Positions 8,464 to 16,562 of a DNA stretch of 52,377 nucleotides are shown here, piece by piece. The notes below the pieces were generated by a model. That model was not told the DNA's origin. It made no database searches and worked only from the letters and a program-made list of their open reading frames with translations. The stretch's first letter is position 1. Every line of letters begins with the position of its first letter. The DNA is from Acidobacteriota bacterium (GTDB lineage: Bacteria; Acidobacteriota; Vicinamibacteria; Vicinamibacterales; CAVVIG01). The translations under genes were made by a program, and so were the position numbers. Location of the stretch: the NCBI GenBank assembly GCA_003222535.1, contig QHWJ01000254.1, positions 1-52,377 on the forward strand, given 5' to 3'.

Positions 8464-9450
8464 ATGCGGATTCGCGCGCGAGTACGACGCTTGAACGCCA
8501 GGACCGCATGGTTCGACAGGCTCACCATGAGCGGGTTCGACGGGCTCACCAAGAGCGGGTTCAACGGGCTCACCATGAGCGGGTTCAACGGGCTCACCAT
8601 GAGCGGGCTCGACAGGCTCACCATGCGCGCTCATCCTGAGCCCTTCGACTCGCCGCTCACCCTGAGCCGGTCGAAGGGTGAGCGTCTCGCTCAGGGCAGG
8701 CTCGTCGAAGGATGCGCGCGTCGCGTGGTTTGCGTTCCGCTCCTCGTCGCGTTTATCGCGGCGAGCGGGTCGTGCGGCGGCACCAATCTGTTCCGGCAGT
8801 ACGAGTACGAAGAAGAGGTGTACCTCTCACTGGACGGGACGGCGACGGTCTACGTCAACAGCTCGCTGGCGGCGTTGAACGCGCTGCGCGGCACGTCGTT
8901 CGATGCCGGCCCGAACGCCCGCGTCGACACCGCCGCCGTCCGCAGGTACTACTCGAGCGCCGGCACCCGCGTGACGCGCGTGAGCCCGTTCCGGCGCAAC
9001 AATCGACGGTACGTGCACGTGCAGCTCGACGTCGACGACATCCGGAAGCTCGGCGAGGCTGCGCCGTTCGCATGGTCGGTGTACCGGTTCCAGCGCGACG
9101 GCAACGTCTTCGTTTATCGGCAGTCGATTGACGGTGCCGCCGCCAGGGATGTGGGTCACGTCGGCTGGAACGGACGCGAGCCGGTGGCCTTCCGCCTCCA
9201 CCTCCCCAGCAAGATCCGGGACCACAACACGCGCGCCGTCGAGGGTCGCGGGAACATTCTGACGTGGGAGCAGCCGCTGTCGGAGCGCCTCCGCGGCGTG
9301 CCGCTGATGCTCGAAGCGCGCATGGACCCGCAGTCCATTCTTTATCGCACGCTCTGGCTGTTCGGTGTCACGTTTCTGGCGGTCGCGTCCGCGTTCGGCG
9401 CAATCATCTGGTGGGTGATGCGCCGCGGAGACGAGATGAGTGTCACATAG
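8464..9450 (+). CDS. Membrane-anchored lipoprotein, function unknown; N-terminus carries repeat insertions
   Basis: The conserved-looking part starts ARRVVCVPLLVAFIAASGSC, a lipoprotein signal with lipobox ASGSC (Cys at residue 104 in this frame). A mixed alpha/beta domain follows, then a C-terminal membrane helix (LWLFGVTFLAVASAFGAIIWW) and a basic cytoplasmic tail. The upstream 80 codons are almost wholly made of 24-bp tandem repeats and palindromic units, all in frame. Removing them would join MRIRARVRR to the signal core and give an ordinary signal peptide, which is why I keep the ATG at 8464. ATG 8623 inside the repeat and GTG 8725 are alternatives. No family was recognised. Confidence 0.6.
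   Translation: MRIRARVRRLNARTAWFDRLTMSGFDGLTKSGFNGLTMSGFNGLTMSGLDRLTMRAHPEPFDSPLTLSRSKGERLAQGRLVEGCARRVVCVPLLVAFIAASGSCGGTNLFRQYEYEEEVYLSLDGTATVYVNSSLAALNALRGTSFDAGPNARVDTAAVRRYYSSAGTRVTRVSPFRRNNRRYVHVQLDVDDIRKLGEAAPFAWSVYRFQRDGNVFVYRQSIDGAAARDVGHVGWNGREPVAFRLHLPSKIRDHNTRAVEGRGNILTWEQPLSERLRGVPLMLEARMDPQSILYRTLWLFGVTFLAVASAFGAIIWWVMRRGDEMSVT
8509..8711. repeat. Five 24-bp tandem repeats plus inverted REP-like units
   Basis: Units of about GGTTCGACGGGCTCACCATG plus AGC run five times from 8509 to 8628 with few changes. Inverted relatives follow (CCTTCGACTC, CTCACCCTGAGC, CGGTCGAAGG, CTCAGGGCAGGCTCGTCGAAGG) to about 8711. The 24-bp length keeps the lipoprotein frame open. There are no spacers, so this is not a CRISPR array. 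Confidence 0.85.
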
Positions 9451-9540
9451 GGCAGGTCGCGTAAGTCGGATAGGTCGGCGTAGGTCGGGCAGGTCGGGTA
9501 GGTCGAGTAGGTCGGGTAGGTCGGGTAGGTCGGGTCTACA
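9451..9540. repeat. Nine-copy decamer tandem repeat
   Basis: From the base after the lipoprotein stop, a 10-bp unit close to GGTCGGGTAG repeats about nine times and ends at the -10 box of the next gene. The whole intergenic spacer is repeat, so the -35 region of the downstream promoter lies within it. Confidence 0.85.
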
Positions 9541-9542
9541 AT
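9537..9542 (+). promoter_or_regulatory. -10 box of the DUF1223 gene
   Basis: TACAAT abuts the end of the decamer array and lies 9 nt before the ATG at 9552. Confidence 0.4.
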
Positions 9543-9551
9543 GACGTGACC

Positions 9552-10565
9552 ATGCGACGCACCTCATCCCTGCTGCTCGCCCCGGGAATCGTCGTCGCCA
9601 TCGTGCTTCTCGTCCCGGCTTTCGCCTCGCACGACAGCCACGCCGCGGCGCCGATGCCCATCCTCGTCGAGCTGTTCACTTCCGAAGGTTGTTCGGACTG
9701 TCCGCCGGCCGACACGGTGCTCGGCCAGCTGATCCGGACGCAGCCGATCGGTGGCGCCGAAATCGTCGGCCTCGGCGAGCACGTCGACTACTGGGATCGC
9801 CTTGGCTGGAAGGATCGGTTCTCGTCGGCCGCGCTGACCGGGCGGCAGCAGCTCTATCAGGCGCGCTTCAGGACCGAAAGCATCTACACCCCGCAGATGG
9901 TGGTCGACGGCCGCGCGGAGCTCGTGGGCAGCGACACGACCGCCGCACGACGCGCAATCGAGCGTGCGTTGACATCGCCGCATGGAGTCGTGCGCATCGA
10001 CATGGATTCCGATGGAGCGCGACGCTTCGTTCCCGATGTGGGGCGACCCTTTCCCGCCTTCGCTGGCTCTCAAGATCAGCGAGCTCCGGCGAGGCTCGCC
10101 GACCAGCCTCCGCCAAGGCTACGGCGGTCCGCCGAAGCTTCAGCGAAGGCGGAAGCGCCGGAGGCGCGAAGGCGGCAGGGTCGCCGAGAAGCTGCCGGCG
10201 ACGCTAAAAGCGTCGCCCTACAAGTAGCTAAGAGCGTCGCGCTGCAAGTCACGGTGAGCGACATTCCGCGCCTCGGCCGCGGCGATCGCGCCGACATCGT
10301 CGTCGCGGTCACCGAAGATCATCTGCGCTCGGATGTGAAGCGCGGTGAAAACCATGGACGCACGCTGGCGCATGCCGCCGTGGTGCGGTACCTGGCGGTG
10401 ATCGGACAGGCTTCCTCCGACGGCGTCTCGTCGGCACGCGCGGACATCCCTCTTGCCGCGGACTGGCAGCGCGATCAGGTGAAGGTGGTCGCCTTCGTAC
10501 AAGAGCTGCGCGGCCGCACGATCCTGGCGTCCGCGTCCGTCCCGCTGCGGAACACTCGACCGTGA
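9552..10565 (+). CDS. DUF1223 thioredoxin-like exported protein with an in-frame repeat insertion
   Basis: After a signal peptide (MRRTSSLLLAPGIVVAIVLL), the protein shows the DUF1223 hallmark VELFTSEGCSDCPPAD with a CxxC pair in a thioredoxin-like fold, then YTPQMVVDGRAELVG. The C-terminal family block GDRADIVVAVTEDHLRSDVK and RTLAHAAVVRYL is also intact. Between them, about residues 160-235 are not family-like. They are encoded by a palindromic repeat (peptide ADQPPPRLRRSAEASAKAE), then a REP hairpin and two tandem copies of AKSVALQV, all in frame. The start is ATG 9552, with GTG 9546 as alternative. The stop overlaps the next start (GTGA), so the two genes form an operon. Substrate and redox partner are unknown. 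Confidence 0.8.
   Translation: MRRTSSLLLAPGIVVAIVLLVPAFASHDSHAAAPMPILVELFTSEGCSDCPPADTVLGQLIRTQPIGGAEIVGLGEHVDYWDRLGWKDRFSSAALTGRQQLYQARFRTESIYTPQMVVDGRAELVGSDTTAARRAIERALTSPHGVVRIDMDSDGARRFVPDVGRPFPAFAGSQDQRAPARLADQPPPRLRRSAEASAKAEAPEARRRQGRREAAGDAKSVALQVAKSVALQVTVSDIPRLGRGDRADIVVAVTEDHLRSDVKRGENHGRTLAHAAVVRYLAVIGQASSDGVSSARADIPLAADWQRDQVKVVAFVQELRGRTILASASVPLRNTRP
10070..10250 (+). repeat. In-frame palindromic repeat block inside the DUF1223 gene
   Basis: The core CCTCCGCCAAGGCTACGGCG through CAGCGAAGGCGG (about 10106-10152) is nearly identical to a block inside the P1 peptidase gene at 42480-42565, read in the same frame. It is followed by a GTAG-headed REP hairpin (10197-10221, minus orientation) and a 24-bp tandem duplication (10204-10251) encoding AKSVALQV twice. 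Confidence 0.85.
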
Positions 10566-11875
10566 ACGAGTATCCCTACTGGTGGGACACCGTGCCCGCG
10601 CTGCGCGCGGGAAGTCAGAAGTCAGAAGTCAGAAATCAGAAGTCAGAAGTTGGAAGAGCGGAACTTCCGAGCCGCGCCGATGTTGTCATCGTCGGCGCGG
10701 GTTATACGGGGCTCGCGGCGGCCCGGCAGCTTGCGCGCGCCGGCGCCACGGTGCTCGTCGTCGAGCGCGAGCGTATCGGGTGGGGGGCGAGCTCACGCAA
10801 CGGCGGTCAGGTGCTGACCGGCCTCAGGCTCGAGCCCGCCACGCTCGTCGCGCGGTTCGGTGAGCGGCGCGCGCGGCAACTCTTCGAGGCGGCCGCCGAG
10901 TCGATTGTCCGGATCGAAGCGTTGATTGCCGAGGAGCGGATCGACTGCGAGTACGCGCGGACGGGCCACATCCAGGCCGCATGGAAGCCGGCGCATTTCG
11001 AGGCGTTTCGAACAGAGCAGGCGCTGCTTGCCCGCGTCTTCGACCACCGCGTCCATCTCGTGCCGCGCGCGGAACAGCGGGCGGAGATCGGCACCGACGC
11101 CTATCACGGGGTCCTGGTCGACGAGCGGAGCGGCGGATTGAACCCCGCGCAGTATGTGCACGGGCTTGCCGCGGCCGCCGCGCGCAGCGGCGCCCGGATC
11201 ATCACCGGCGTCGGCGTCGATCGAATGCGGCAGCGATCCGGCGGCTGGCTGGTCGAGACAACGGGCGGCGTTGTGGAGACCCGGGACGTGCTGGTCGCGA
11301 CCAACGGGTACACGAACGGTGCGGCGCCGGCGCTGCAGCGCCGCTTCGTGCCGATCGGCAGCTACATCATCGCGACCGTGACGCTCGACGCCAGCCTGGC
11401 GGCGGCGCTCCTGCCGCGGCGGCGGATGGCGTTCGATTCCAAGCACTTCCTGTATTACTTCCGCGTGACGCCGGATGGGCGGCTGCTTTTCGGCGGGCGC
11501 GCCCAGTTCGGGCGGCCGACTCCCGGGACGATCCGCCGTGCCACCGCCGTTCTTCGAGACGGGATGACACTGATTTTTCCCGAGCTCGCCGCGGAACGCA
11601 TCGACTACGCGTGGGGCGGCAACGTCGCGTTTACCCGCGATCAGGTGCCGCGCGCGGGGAAGCTCGACGGTCTGTACTACGCCGGTGGCTACTGCGGTCA
11701 CGGCATCGCGATGGCGACGTATCTCGGAGAGCAGATCGCGCGCCGGATCGCCGGCGAGCCGATCGATCACCCGTTGTTCGACGATCGCTTTCCCGCGATT
11801 GCGATGTATTCCGGCAACCCGTGGTTCCTGCCGCTCGTCGGCGCGTATTATCGAGTGCGGGATTGGCTCCAGTAG
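10562..11875 (+). CDS. FAD-dependent oxidoreductase of the DAO/PuuB type
   Basis: The 437-residue enzyme opens with YPYWWDTVP, typical of the gamma-glutamylputrescine oxidase-like branch. The Rossmann FAD motif VVIVGAGYTGLAAARQLARAG follows with an acidic strand end (VVERE). It then has GASSRNGGQVL and a C-terminal FAD motif LYYAGGYCGHGIAMA. Such enzymes oxidise secondary or primary amines of amino acids or polyamines. Residues 17-31 (SQKSEVRNQKSEV) come from a heptamer repeat inserted before the Rossmann motif without breaking the frame. GTG 10562 overlaps the previous stop, and the next gene overlaps its own end, so it lies within a three-gene operon. The precise substrate cannot be read from sequence. 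Confidence 0.85.
   Translation: MNEYPYWWDTVPALRAGSQKSEVRNQKSEVGRAELPSRADVVIVGAGYTGLAAARQLARAGATVLVVERERIGWGASSRNGGQVLTGLRLEPATLVARFGERRARQLFEAAAESIVRIEALIAEERIDCEYARTGHIQAAWKPAHFEAFRTEQALLARVFDHRVHLVPRAEQRAEIGTDAYHGVLVDERSGGLNPAQYVHGLAAAAARSGARIITGVGVDRMRQRSGGWLVETTGGVVETRDVLVATNGYTNGAAPALQRRFVPIGSYIIATVTLDASLAAALLPRRRMAFDSKHFLYYFRVTPDGRLLFGGRAQFGRPTPGTIRRATAVLRDGMTLIFPELAAERIDYAWGGNVAFTRDQVPRAGKLDGLYYAGGYCGHGIAMATYLGEQIARRIAGEPIDHPLFDDRFPAIAMYSGNPWFLPLVGAYYRVRDWLQ
10611..10649 (+). repeat. Heptamer repeat inside the FAD oxidoreductase gene
   Basis: TCAGAAG repeats five times from 10615 with one change, preceded by GAAG. It lies in the coding sequence between the N-terminal YWWDT motif and the FAD-binding motif. 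Confidence 0.85.
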
Positions 11876-13281
11876 ATCTCGAGTTTTCCGCCGGTCGCAT
11901 GCGGGCGATGGCCGACGAGGTCGTCGGCCGATGCATCGATCACATCACGTCGCTCGATCGTCAACCGAGCTGCGGCGACGTCGACGCCGCGGAGCTCTGT
12001 CGCGCGCTCCGCGAGCCCGCGCCGGAGCAGGCCACGGCGCTCGAGCCGCTCCTGGATTCCCTGTTCCGTGACTGGATTCCGCGCTCGTTCACCGCGTCGG
12101 GGCCCGGGTACCTCGCGTATATTCCAGGCGGCGGCGTTTATCCGGCCGCCCTCGCCGACTTCATCGCCAACACGATCAATCGCTACACCGGCGTGTGGCA
12201 GGCTGCACCCGCGCTCGTGCAGCTCGAGGCCAACGCGCTCGACTGGCTGCGCGACTGGATGGATTTTCCCCCGCAGGCGCGCGGCCTGTTCACCAGCGGC
12301 GGCTCGATGGCCACGTTCAACGCCATCGTCTGTGCGCGGGAGCGGCATCTCGGCGCCGAGATCCGTCGAGGCGTGCTCTACACGTCCGACCAGGCGCATC
12401 ACTCCGTGTTGAAGTCGGCGAAGCTCGCCGGCGTCATGCCGGATCGGGTGCGGGCGATCGAGTCCGACGAAGGATTCCGGCTGCGCGTCGGCGCGCTCGG
12501 CGAGGCGATCGCCGCCGATCGGCGATCCGGTCTCACGCCCTTCGCAGTCGTGTCGAGCGCGGGCACGACGAACACGGGCGCCGTCGATCCGCTGGATCGG
12601 ATCGCCGACGTGTGCGACCGCGAAGAGATGTGGCATCACATCGACGGCGCCTACGGCGCGTTCTTCTATCTCTGCGAAAACATGCGGGACCCGCTTCGCG
12701 GGCTGCCGCGTGCCGATTCGCTGACGCTCGATCCGCACAAAGGCATGTTCCTGCCGTACGGAACCGGGGCGCTGCTCGTGCGCGACGGCGCCGCGCTGCG
12801 CGCGGCGCACGAAGCGACGGCCGCGTATCTGCCGCAGGTGCCGCATCCGGAGGATTATTACGATCCGAGCCAGCACGGGCCGGAGCTGTCCCGGGGCTTC
12901 CCCGGTCTGCGCGTGTGGCTGTCGGTGAAGCTGTTCGGGACCGCGGCATTTCGCGCGGCGATCGCCGAGAAGCGTGTCCTGACGCTGGAGGCGGCGCGCC
13001 GCGTCGCGGCGCTGCCCGGCATCGTCATCGATGCGCCGCCGGAGCTGTCGCTGTTTGCCTTCCACCTCACCTGGCCCGGCGCGACGCCCGCCGATGAAGA
13101 CGCGGCGACGCGTGCATTGATGGAGCAGACCACGCGGCGCGGCCGTGTGATGGTGACCGGCTGCACGACGCACGGCAGGTTCCTCGGCCGTGTCTGCGTG
13201 CTGAACTTCCGCACGCACCAGTCCCGGATCGACGCGCTCATCGAGGATCTCGCGGCGTCGATCCGGGAGATACGGGGGTAG
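11863..13281 (+). CDS. Pyridoxal-dependent decarboxylase, aromatic L-amino-acid decarboxylase family (group II)
   Basis: Family features include PGYLAYIPGGGVYPAALADF near the N-terminus, GLFTSGGSMATFNAI (phosphate binding), HHIDGAYGAFF (the Asp that contacts the PLP ring) and DSLTLDPHKGMFLPYGTGAL with the Schiff-base lysine. These enzymes decarboxylate aromatic or related amino acids to amines. The family homology appears to begin at APVDLEF, so I take TTG 11863, which overlaps the upstream stop by 13 nt. ATG 11899 is the conservative alternative. Being coupled to an amine-oxidase-type flavoenzyme, it could supply or share an amine substrate, but that is inference. Length is about 470 residues, normal for the family. 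Confidence 0.85.
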   Translation: MAPVDLEFSAGRMRAMADEVVGRCIDHITSLDRQPSCGDVDAAELCRALREPAPEQATALEPLLDSLFRDWIPRSFTASGPGYLAYIPGGGVYPAALADFIANTINRYTGVWQAAPALVQLEANALDWLRDWMDFPPQARGLFTSGGSMATFNAIVCARERHLGAEIRRGVLYTSDQAHHSVLKSAKLAGVMPDRVRAIESDEGFRLRVGALGEAIAADRRSGLTPFAVVSSAGTTNTGAVDPLDRIADVCDREEMWHHIDGAYGAFFYLCENMRDPLRGLPRADSLTLDPHKGMFLPYGTGALLVRDGAALRAAHEATAAYLPQVPHPEDYYDPSQHGPELSRGFPGLRVWLSVKLFGTAAFRAAIAEKRVLTLEAARRVAALPGIVIDAPPELSLFAFHLTWPGATPADEDAATRALMEQTTRRGRVMVTGCTTHGRFLGRVCVLNFRTHQSRIDALIEDLAASIREIRG

Positions 13282-13296
13282 CGGACGAATGCACAT

Positions 13297-14769
13297 ATGG
13301 CTGAAACCGATTCGCCTCAATCCCACCGCGCGCAGCTGCGCGCGATTGCGGTCCGCGCCATGCGGGAGCGTGGCCTCGATCCCGAGTTTCCATCGGAGGC
13401 GCTGGCCGAGGTAGCCGCGCTGAAGGGCGCGCCGCGCACCACCGGGGAGCCGATCCGGGATCTGCGCGCGCGGCTGTGGTGCTCGATCGACAACGACGAC
13501 TCTCGCGATCTCGATCAGGTGTCGGTCGCCGAACCATTGCCCGGTGGCGACGTCAAGGTGCTCGTGGCGATCGCGGACGTCGGTGCGGCCGTGCCGAAAG
13601 GGTCGCCGGTCGATCGGCATGCCGGGCGGAACACGACGTCGATCTACACGCCGGCGGTCATCTTTCCGATGCTGCCCGAGAGACTGTCGACGGACCTCAC
13701 ATCGCTGAACGATCAGCAGGATCGCCTGGCGGTCGTCGCCGAGCTCGTCGTCTCGCCTGACGGCACGCTGAAATCGTCGGATGTGTACGGCGCGACCGTC
13801 CGCAATCACGCGAAGCTGGCGTACCACGCCGTCGGCGCGTGGCTGGACGGAAGCGGCCCGCTGCCGGCGGCGGCCGCGGTCCCCGGCATCGACGAACAGC
13901 TTCGCATTCAGGATCGCGTCGCGCAGGCGCTCAACCGGGTCCGCCATGAACACGGTGCGCTCGACTTCGAAACGATCGAAGTGCAGAGCGTGTTCGACGG
14001 CGACACGCTGTGCGAAGTCCGCGCGCAGGGGCCGAGCCGCGCGAAGTCGCTGATCGAAAACCTGATGATCGCGGCCAACGCCGTCACCGCCCGCTTTCTG
14101 GATGGGCACGGCTTTCCATCGCTCCGCCGTGTCGTGAAATCACCCGAGCGCTGGGATCGGATTCGAGCCGTGGCGCGGCAGGCAGGCGACGACCTGCCGG
14201 CCGCCGCCGACTCGAAGGCTCTGGCCGCGTTCCTGGCGCGCCGCAAACAGTCCGATCCCGCCACGTTCCCGGATCTGTCGCTCACCGTGATCCGTCTGCT
14301 CGGCCGCGGCGAGTACGTCGTCGATCCGCCGGGCGGGGAACCGCCCGGACATTTCGGCCTGGCGGTCAGGGATTATTCGCATTCGACGGCACCGAACCGG
14401 CGGTATCCGGATCTGGTGACCGAGCGGCTCATCAAAGCCGTGTTGGCGGGCCACCCGGCACCGTACACGATCGGCGAGCTCGAAACGCTGGCGACGCACT
14501 GCACGCGGCAGGAGGACGCGGCCAATAAAGTCGAGCGGCAGGTCCGGAAGTCGGCCGCCGCCATGGTGGTCGAGTCGCACGTCGGCGAACCGTTCGAAGC
14601 GTCCGTTACCGGCGCATCGGACAAGGGCACCTTCGTCCGCGTGGCGACGCCACCGATCGATGGGAAGCTTGTGCGCGGAGGGAGCGGGCTGGATGTCGGG
14701 GATCGCCTGCGCGTGCGGCTGGTCCATGTCGACGTCGACCGGGGCTTCATCGATTTCGCGCGCGCGTAG
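13297..14769 (+). CDS. RNase II/R family exoribonuclease (RNB domain)
   Basis: The 490-residue protein has the RNB catalytic signature IDNDDSRDLDQVSVAE near residue 65, with the metal-binding aspartates. It continues with VLVAIADVGAAV, YTPAVIFPMLPERLS, ENLMIAAN, and YSHSTAPNRRYPDLVTERLI near 365. A short S1-like segment ends the protein (ASVTGASDKGTFVRVA). The N-terminal cold-shock domains of full RNase R and RNase II are absent, with only about 60 residues before the RNB domain, so this is a compact form. It degrades RNA from the 3' end in the cytoplasm. It starts 15 nt after the decarboxylase stop. Whether this is the cell's only RNase II-type enzyme is unknown. Confidence 0.88.
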   Translation: MAETDSPQSHRAQLRAIAVRAMRERGLDPEFPSEALAEVAALKGAPRTTGEPIRDLRARLWCSIDNDDSRDLDQVSVAEPLPGGDVKVLVAIADVGAAVPKGSPVDRHAGRNTTSIYTPAVIFPMLPERLSTDLTSLNDQQDRLAVVAELVVSPDGTLKSSDVYGATVRNHAKLAYHAVGAWLDGSGPLPAAAAVPGIDEQLRIQDRVAQALNRVRHEHGALDFETIEVQSVFDGDTLCEVRAQGPSRAKSLIENLMIAANAVTARFLDGHGFPSLRRVVKSPERWDRIRAVARQAGDDLPAAADSKALAAFLARRKQSDPATFPDLSLTVIRLLGRGEYVVDPPGGEPPGHFGLAVRDYSHSTAPNRRYPDLVTERLIKAVLAGHPAPYTIGELETLATHCTRQEDAANKVERQVRKSAAAMVVESHVGEPFEASVTGASDKGTFVRVATPPIDGKLVRGGSGLDVGDRLRVRLVHVDVDRGFIDFARA

Positions 14770-14777
14770 GGGACCGT

Positions 14778-14809
14778 TTCACCACGAAACGCACGAAATA
14801 CACGAGTTC
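14778..14809. repeat. CACGAAA-type simple repeat
   Basis: A short run of CACGAAACGCACGAAATACACGAG sits between convergent genes. Similar CACGAA or TTTTCGTGG strings recur at 26070-26105 and 46018-46135. Confidence 0.55.
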
Positions 14810-14833
14810 GTAGGGCACCGCTTTAGCGGTGCC
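14810..14833 (+). repeat. REP hairpin with GTAG head
   Basis: GTAG (14810-14813) is followed directly by a 9-bp perfect stem, GGCACCGCT with AGCGGTGCC, and a 2-nt loop. Two other copies (10197-10221, 41180-41204) have the same layout with compensating changes in the stem. It could also end transcription of the two convergent genes. Confidence 0.75.
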
Positions 14834-14845
14834 TCAACGCCGCCG

Positions 14846-16546
14846 CTATTTCACCGCGGCCGCGTGCGCCAGCATCACGCCGGAGCCGGATGCCATCTCC
14901 TCGTAGTAGCCGACGAACCGCCTGGGCTCCATCGCGTCGTACTTCTTGAGATTCATCGCCCAGCGATAGGCGATCGGCTGATACCACAGCTCGGCTTCCA
15001 CTCGAAACGGACCTTGTGCGTCTTCCACCGCAATCGAGTACCGGATCTGGTCGCCTCCGCCCGCAAAATCCGCATCCTGTTCCGCCTCTCCGTGCACCGC
15101 GACGTCCTTGTCCGCGGTCCGCTTGTCGAATCCGTGCGGCAGGAGGCGGTTGTCCTTCACGTAACGCAACGCCGTCAGCAGCCCTGTGGTCACGGCTTCG
15201 TCCGCGCCGAACATGACGGTCTCGTAAATCTGCACCTGGTCCGGCCGTGTGATCTCGGTGTAGTGCGGCTCGAAGCGGCTGCCGTCCGCGTCGTTGTCGT
15301 TGCCCCGGATGGCGCCGTCGGGATCGAGCGCACCGGACTCGAACACTGTTTTCCCGTTGCGGTCGCGCACCGTCACGTGCAGCCACGCGCGGCGCGAAGG
15401 ATACGCGGTCGGCAGTTTATGGCCGCCCAGGTTCTCCACTGAAATGCCGGCTACCAGGCGGGCGCCGACAATGTCCAGGCTCTGCACTTCCACCCTGGCC
15501 GCTTCCGACTGCAGATGTGCGATCGTGCGGTTCGCTGCGGCATCCATTTCCTGAGGTTGCGCCGTGACGGACAGGTCGTTGCGAAAACGGTTCAACAGCC
15601 GCTGCATGAAAAAATTGCCGCCGACGAACGTATGCCGGGAGAAGCCCGCGCGGGGCTCGCCAAACACCGACGTGATCGGCACGTCCTCCTTCACCACCGG
15701 CATGTGACAGGACTGGCAGCTCCGCGTCCCCTTGTAGTCGCTGTGGAGCCATTCCTGATACGGTACCTGCTCCGGCAATTCGCCGATCACCCTGCCCTGC
15801 TGGTCCAGTGCCTGCGTGAGGAGCGTGTGGCACGTGGCGCACAGTTCCGAGGAGCGAACCTGTTTGCCTTCCACCGGCTGGAACGTCGACGACGACTTCA
15901 TGATCGTGGTGTGGCCCTTGTCGGTCTCGAACGGACCATAGATGCGGCGTTCGCCCGGCGCCGCTTTCTCATCGATCTTGAAGCCCCCGACGAAGCTTTC
16001 CCGCCTGCCGAGATTCTGCTCCGTGATCTGATGACAGACCGAGCAGGAGACCCCATCGTCCGCCAGCCGGTCGCCTAGCCTGGCCGGGTCGGGCGGAAGG
16101 TGCGCGAAGGTTTCCCCTGCGCCGCCGGCCAGCCTGGCTTCGTATCGCATCATCGGCATGTGGCAGATGGAGCACTCGTCCTGGATGAGCCTGGAAGCGG
16201 CGGGGTGATCGACGGTTTCCCGCCGTACGCCCGCCATCCAATACGGATCGCGGCCGGCATTGGCCATCATGCTGGTTCGCCAGTTGATACCGATCGAGAT
16301 GTCCTCTCCGGTGGGAGTGGTGATTCCGTTGTGGCAGGCGAAGCATTGATCCGACGTCTGAAAGTGCGAGCCGTAGCCTTTGCTGGCCTCGCCGACAAAA
16401 ACTTGCCTCATTTCGTCGGAACGCGGCTTTAGAAGATGTCGAGCGGTCTTCTCCTGCGGAGGGCTCTGCTGCGACCGCGCCGGCGGAGCCGGGATCGCGG
16501 CGATTGCCACAACCAGCACAAGAACGGGACCCGGCGTTCTGAACAT
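14846..16546 (-). CDS. Pentaheme c-type cytochrome, exported
   Basis: The 566-residue protein starts MFRTPGPVLVLVVAIAAIPA, a signal peptide, with GGAGGG upstream of the ATG at 16546. Five heme-attachment motifs are present: CFACH, CSICH, CSVCH, CATCH and CQSCH, all in the first 330 residues. A beta-rich domain without hemes follows (VGARLVAGISVENLGGHKLPTAYP). It is likely a periplasmic or surface electron carrier. No catalytic assignment (for instance nitrite or hydroxylamine chemistry) can be made. It lies 16 nt downstream of the cytochrome/beta-barrel gene on the same strand, so the two probably form an operon. Confidence 0.82.
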   Translation of the reverse strand: MFRTPGPVLVLVVAIAAIPAPPARSQQSPPQEKTARHLLKPRSDEMRQVFVGEASKGYGSHFQTSDQCFACHNGITTPTGEDISIGINWRTSMMANAGRDPYWMAGVRRETVDHPAASRLIQDECSICHMPMMRYEARLAGGAGETFAHLPPDPARLGDRLADDGVSCSVCHQITEQNLGRRESFVGGFKIDEKAAPGERRIYGPFETDKGHTTIMKSSSTFQPVEGKQVRSSELCATCHTLLTQALDQQGRVIGELPEQVPYQEWLHSDYKGTRSCQSCHMPVVKEDVPITSVFGEPRAGFSRHTFVGGNFFMQRLLNRFRNDLSVTAQPQEMDAAANRTIAHLQSEAARVEVQSLDIVGARLVAGISVENLGGHKLPTAYPSRRAWLHVTVRDRNGKTVFESGALDPDGAIRGNDNDADGSRFEPHYTEITRPDQVQIYETVMFGADEAVTTGLLTALRYVKDNRLLPHGFDKRTADKDVAVHGEAEQDADFAGGGDQIRYSIAVEDAQGPFRVEAELWYQPIAYRWAMNLKKYDAMEPRRFVGYYEEMASGSGVMLAHAAAVK

Positions 16547-16562
16547 GCCGGATGCCCTCCTG

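Noticed and set aside
5580-8624. A 1014-codon open frame on the minus strand overlapping polA
   Set aside because: It is a shadow frame of polA, with low-complexity Arg/Ala content and no domain.
8509-8628. Regular 24-bp repeats resembling a CRISPR array
   Set aside because: The units are head to tail with no spacers, and no cas gene is present.
10981-11862. Upstream extension of the decarboxylase frame by about 290 codons
   Set aside because: This region is the FAD oxidoreductase in another frame. The extension is arginine-rich and has no homology.
2184-14769. Long antisense frames over pcnB, polA and the RNB gene
   Set aside because: They are typical of high-GC codon bias, with no motif and no start signals.
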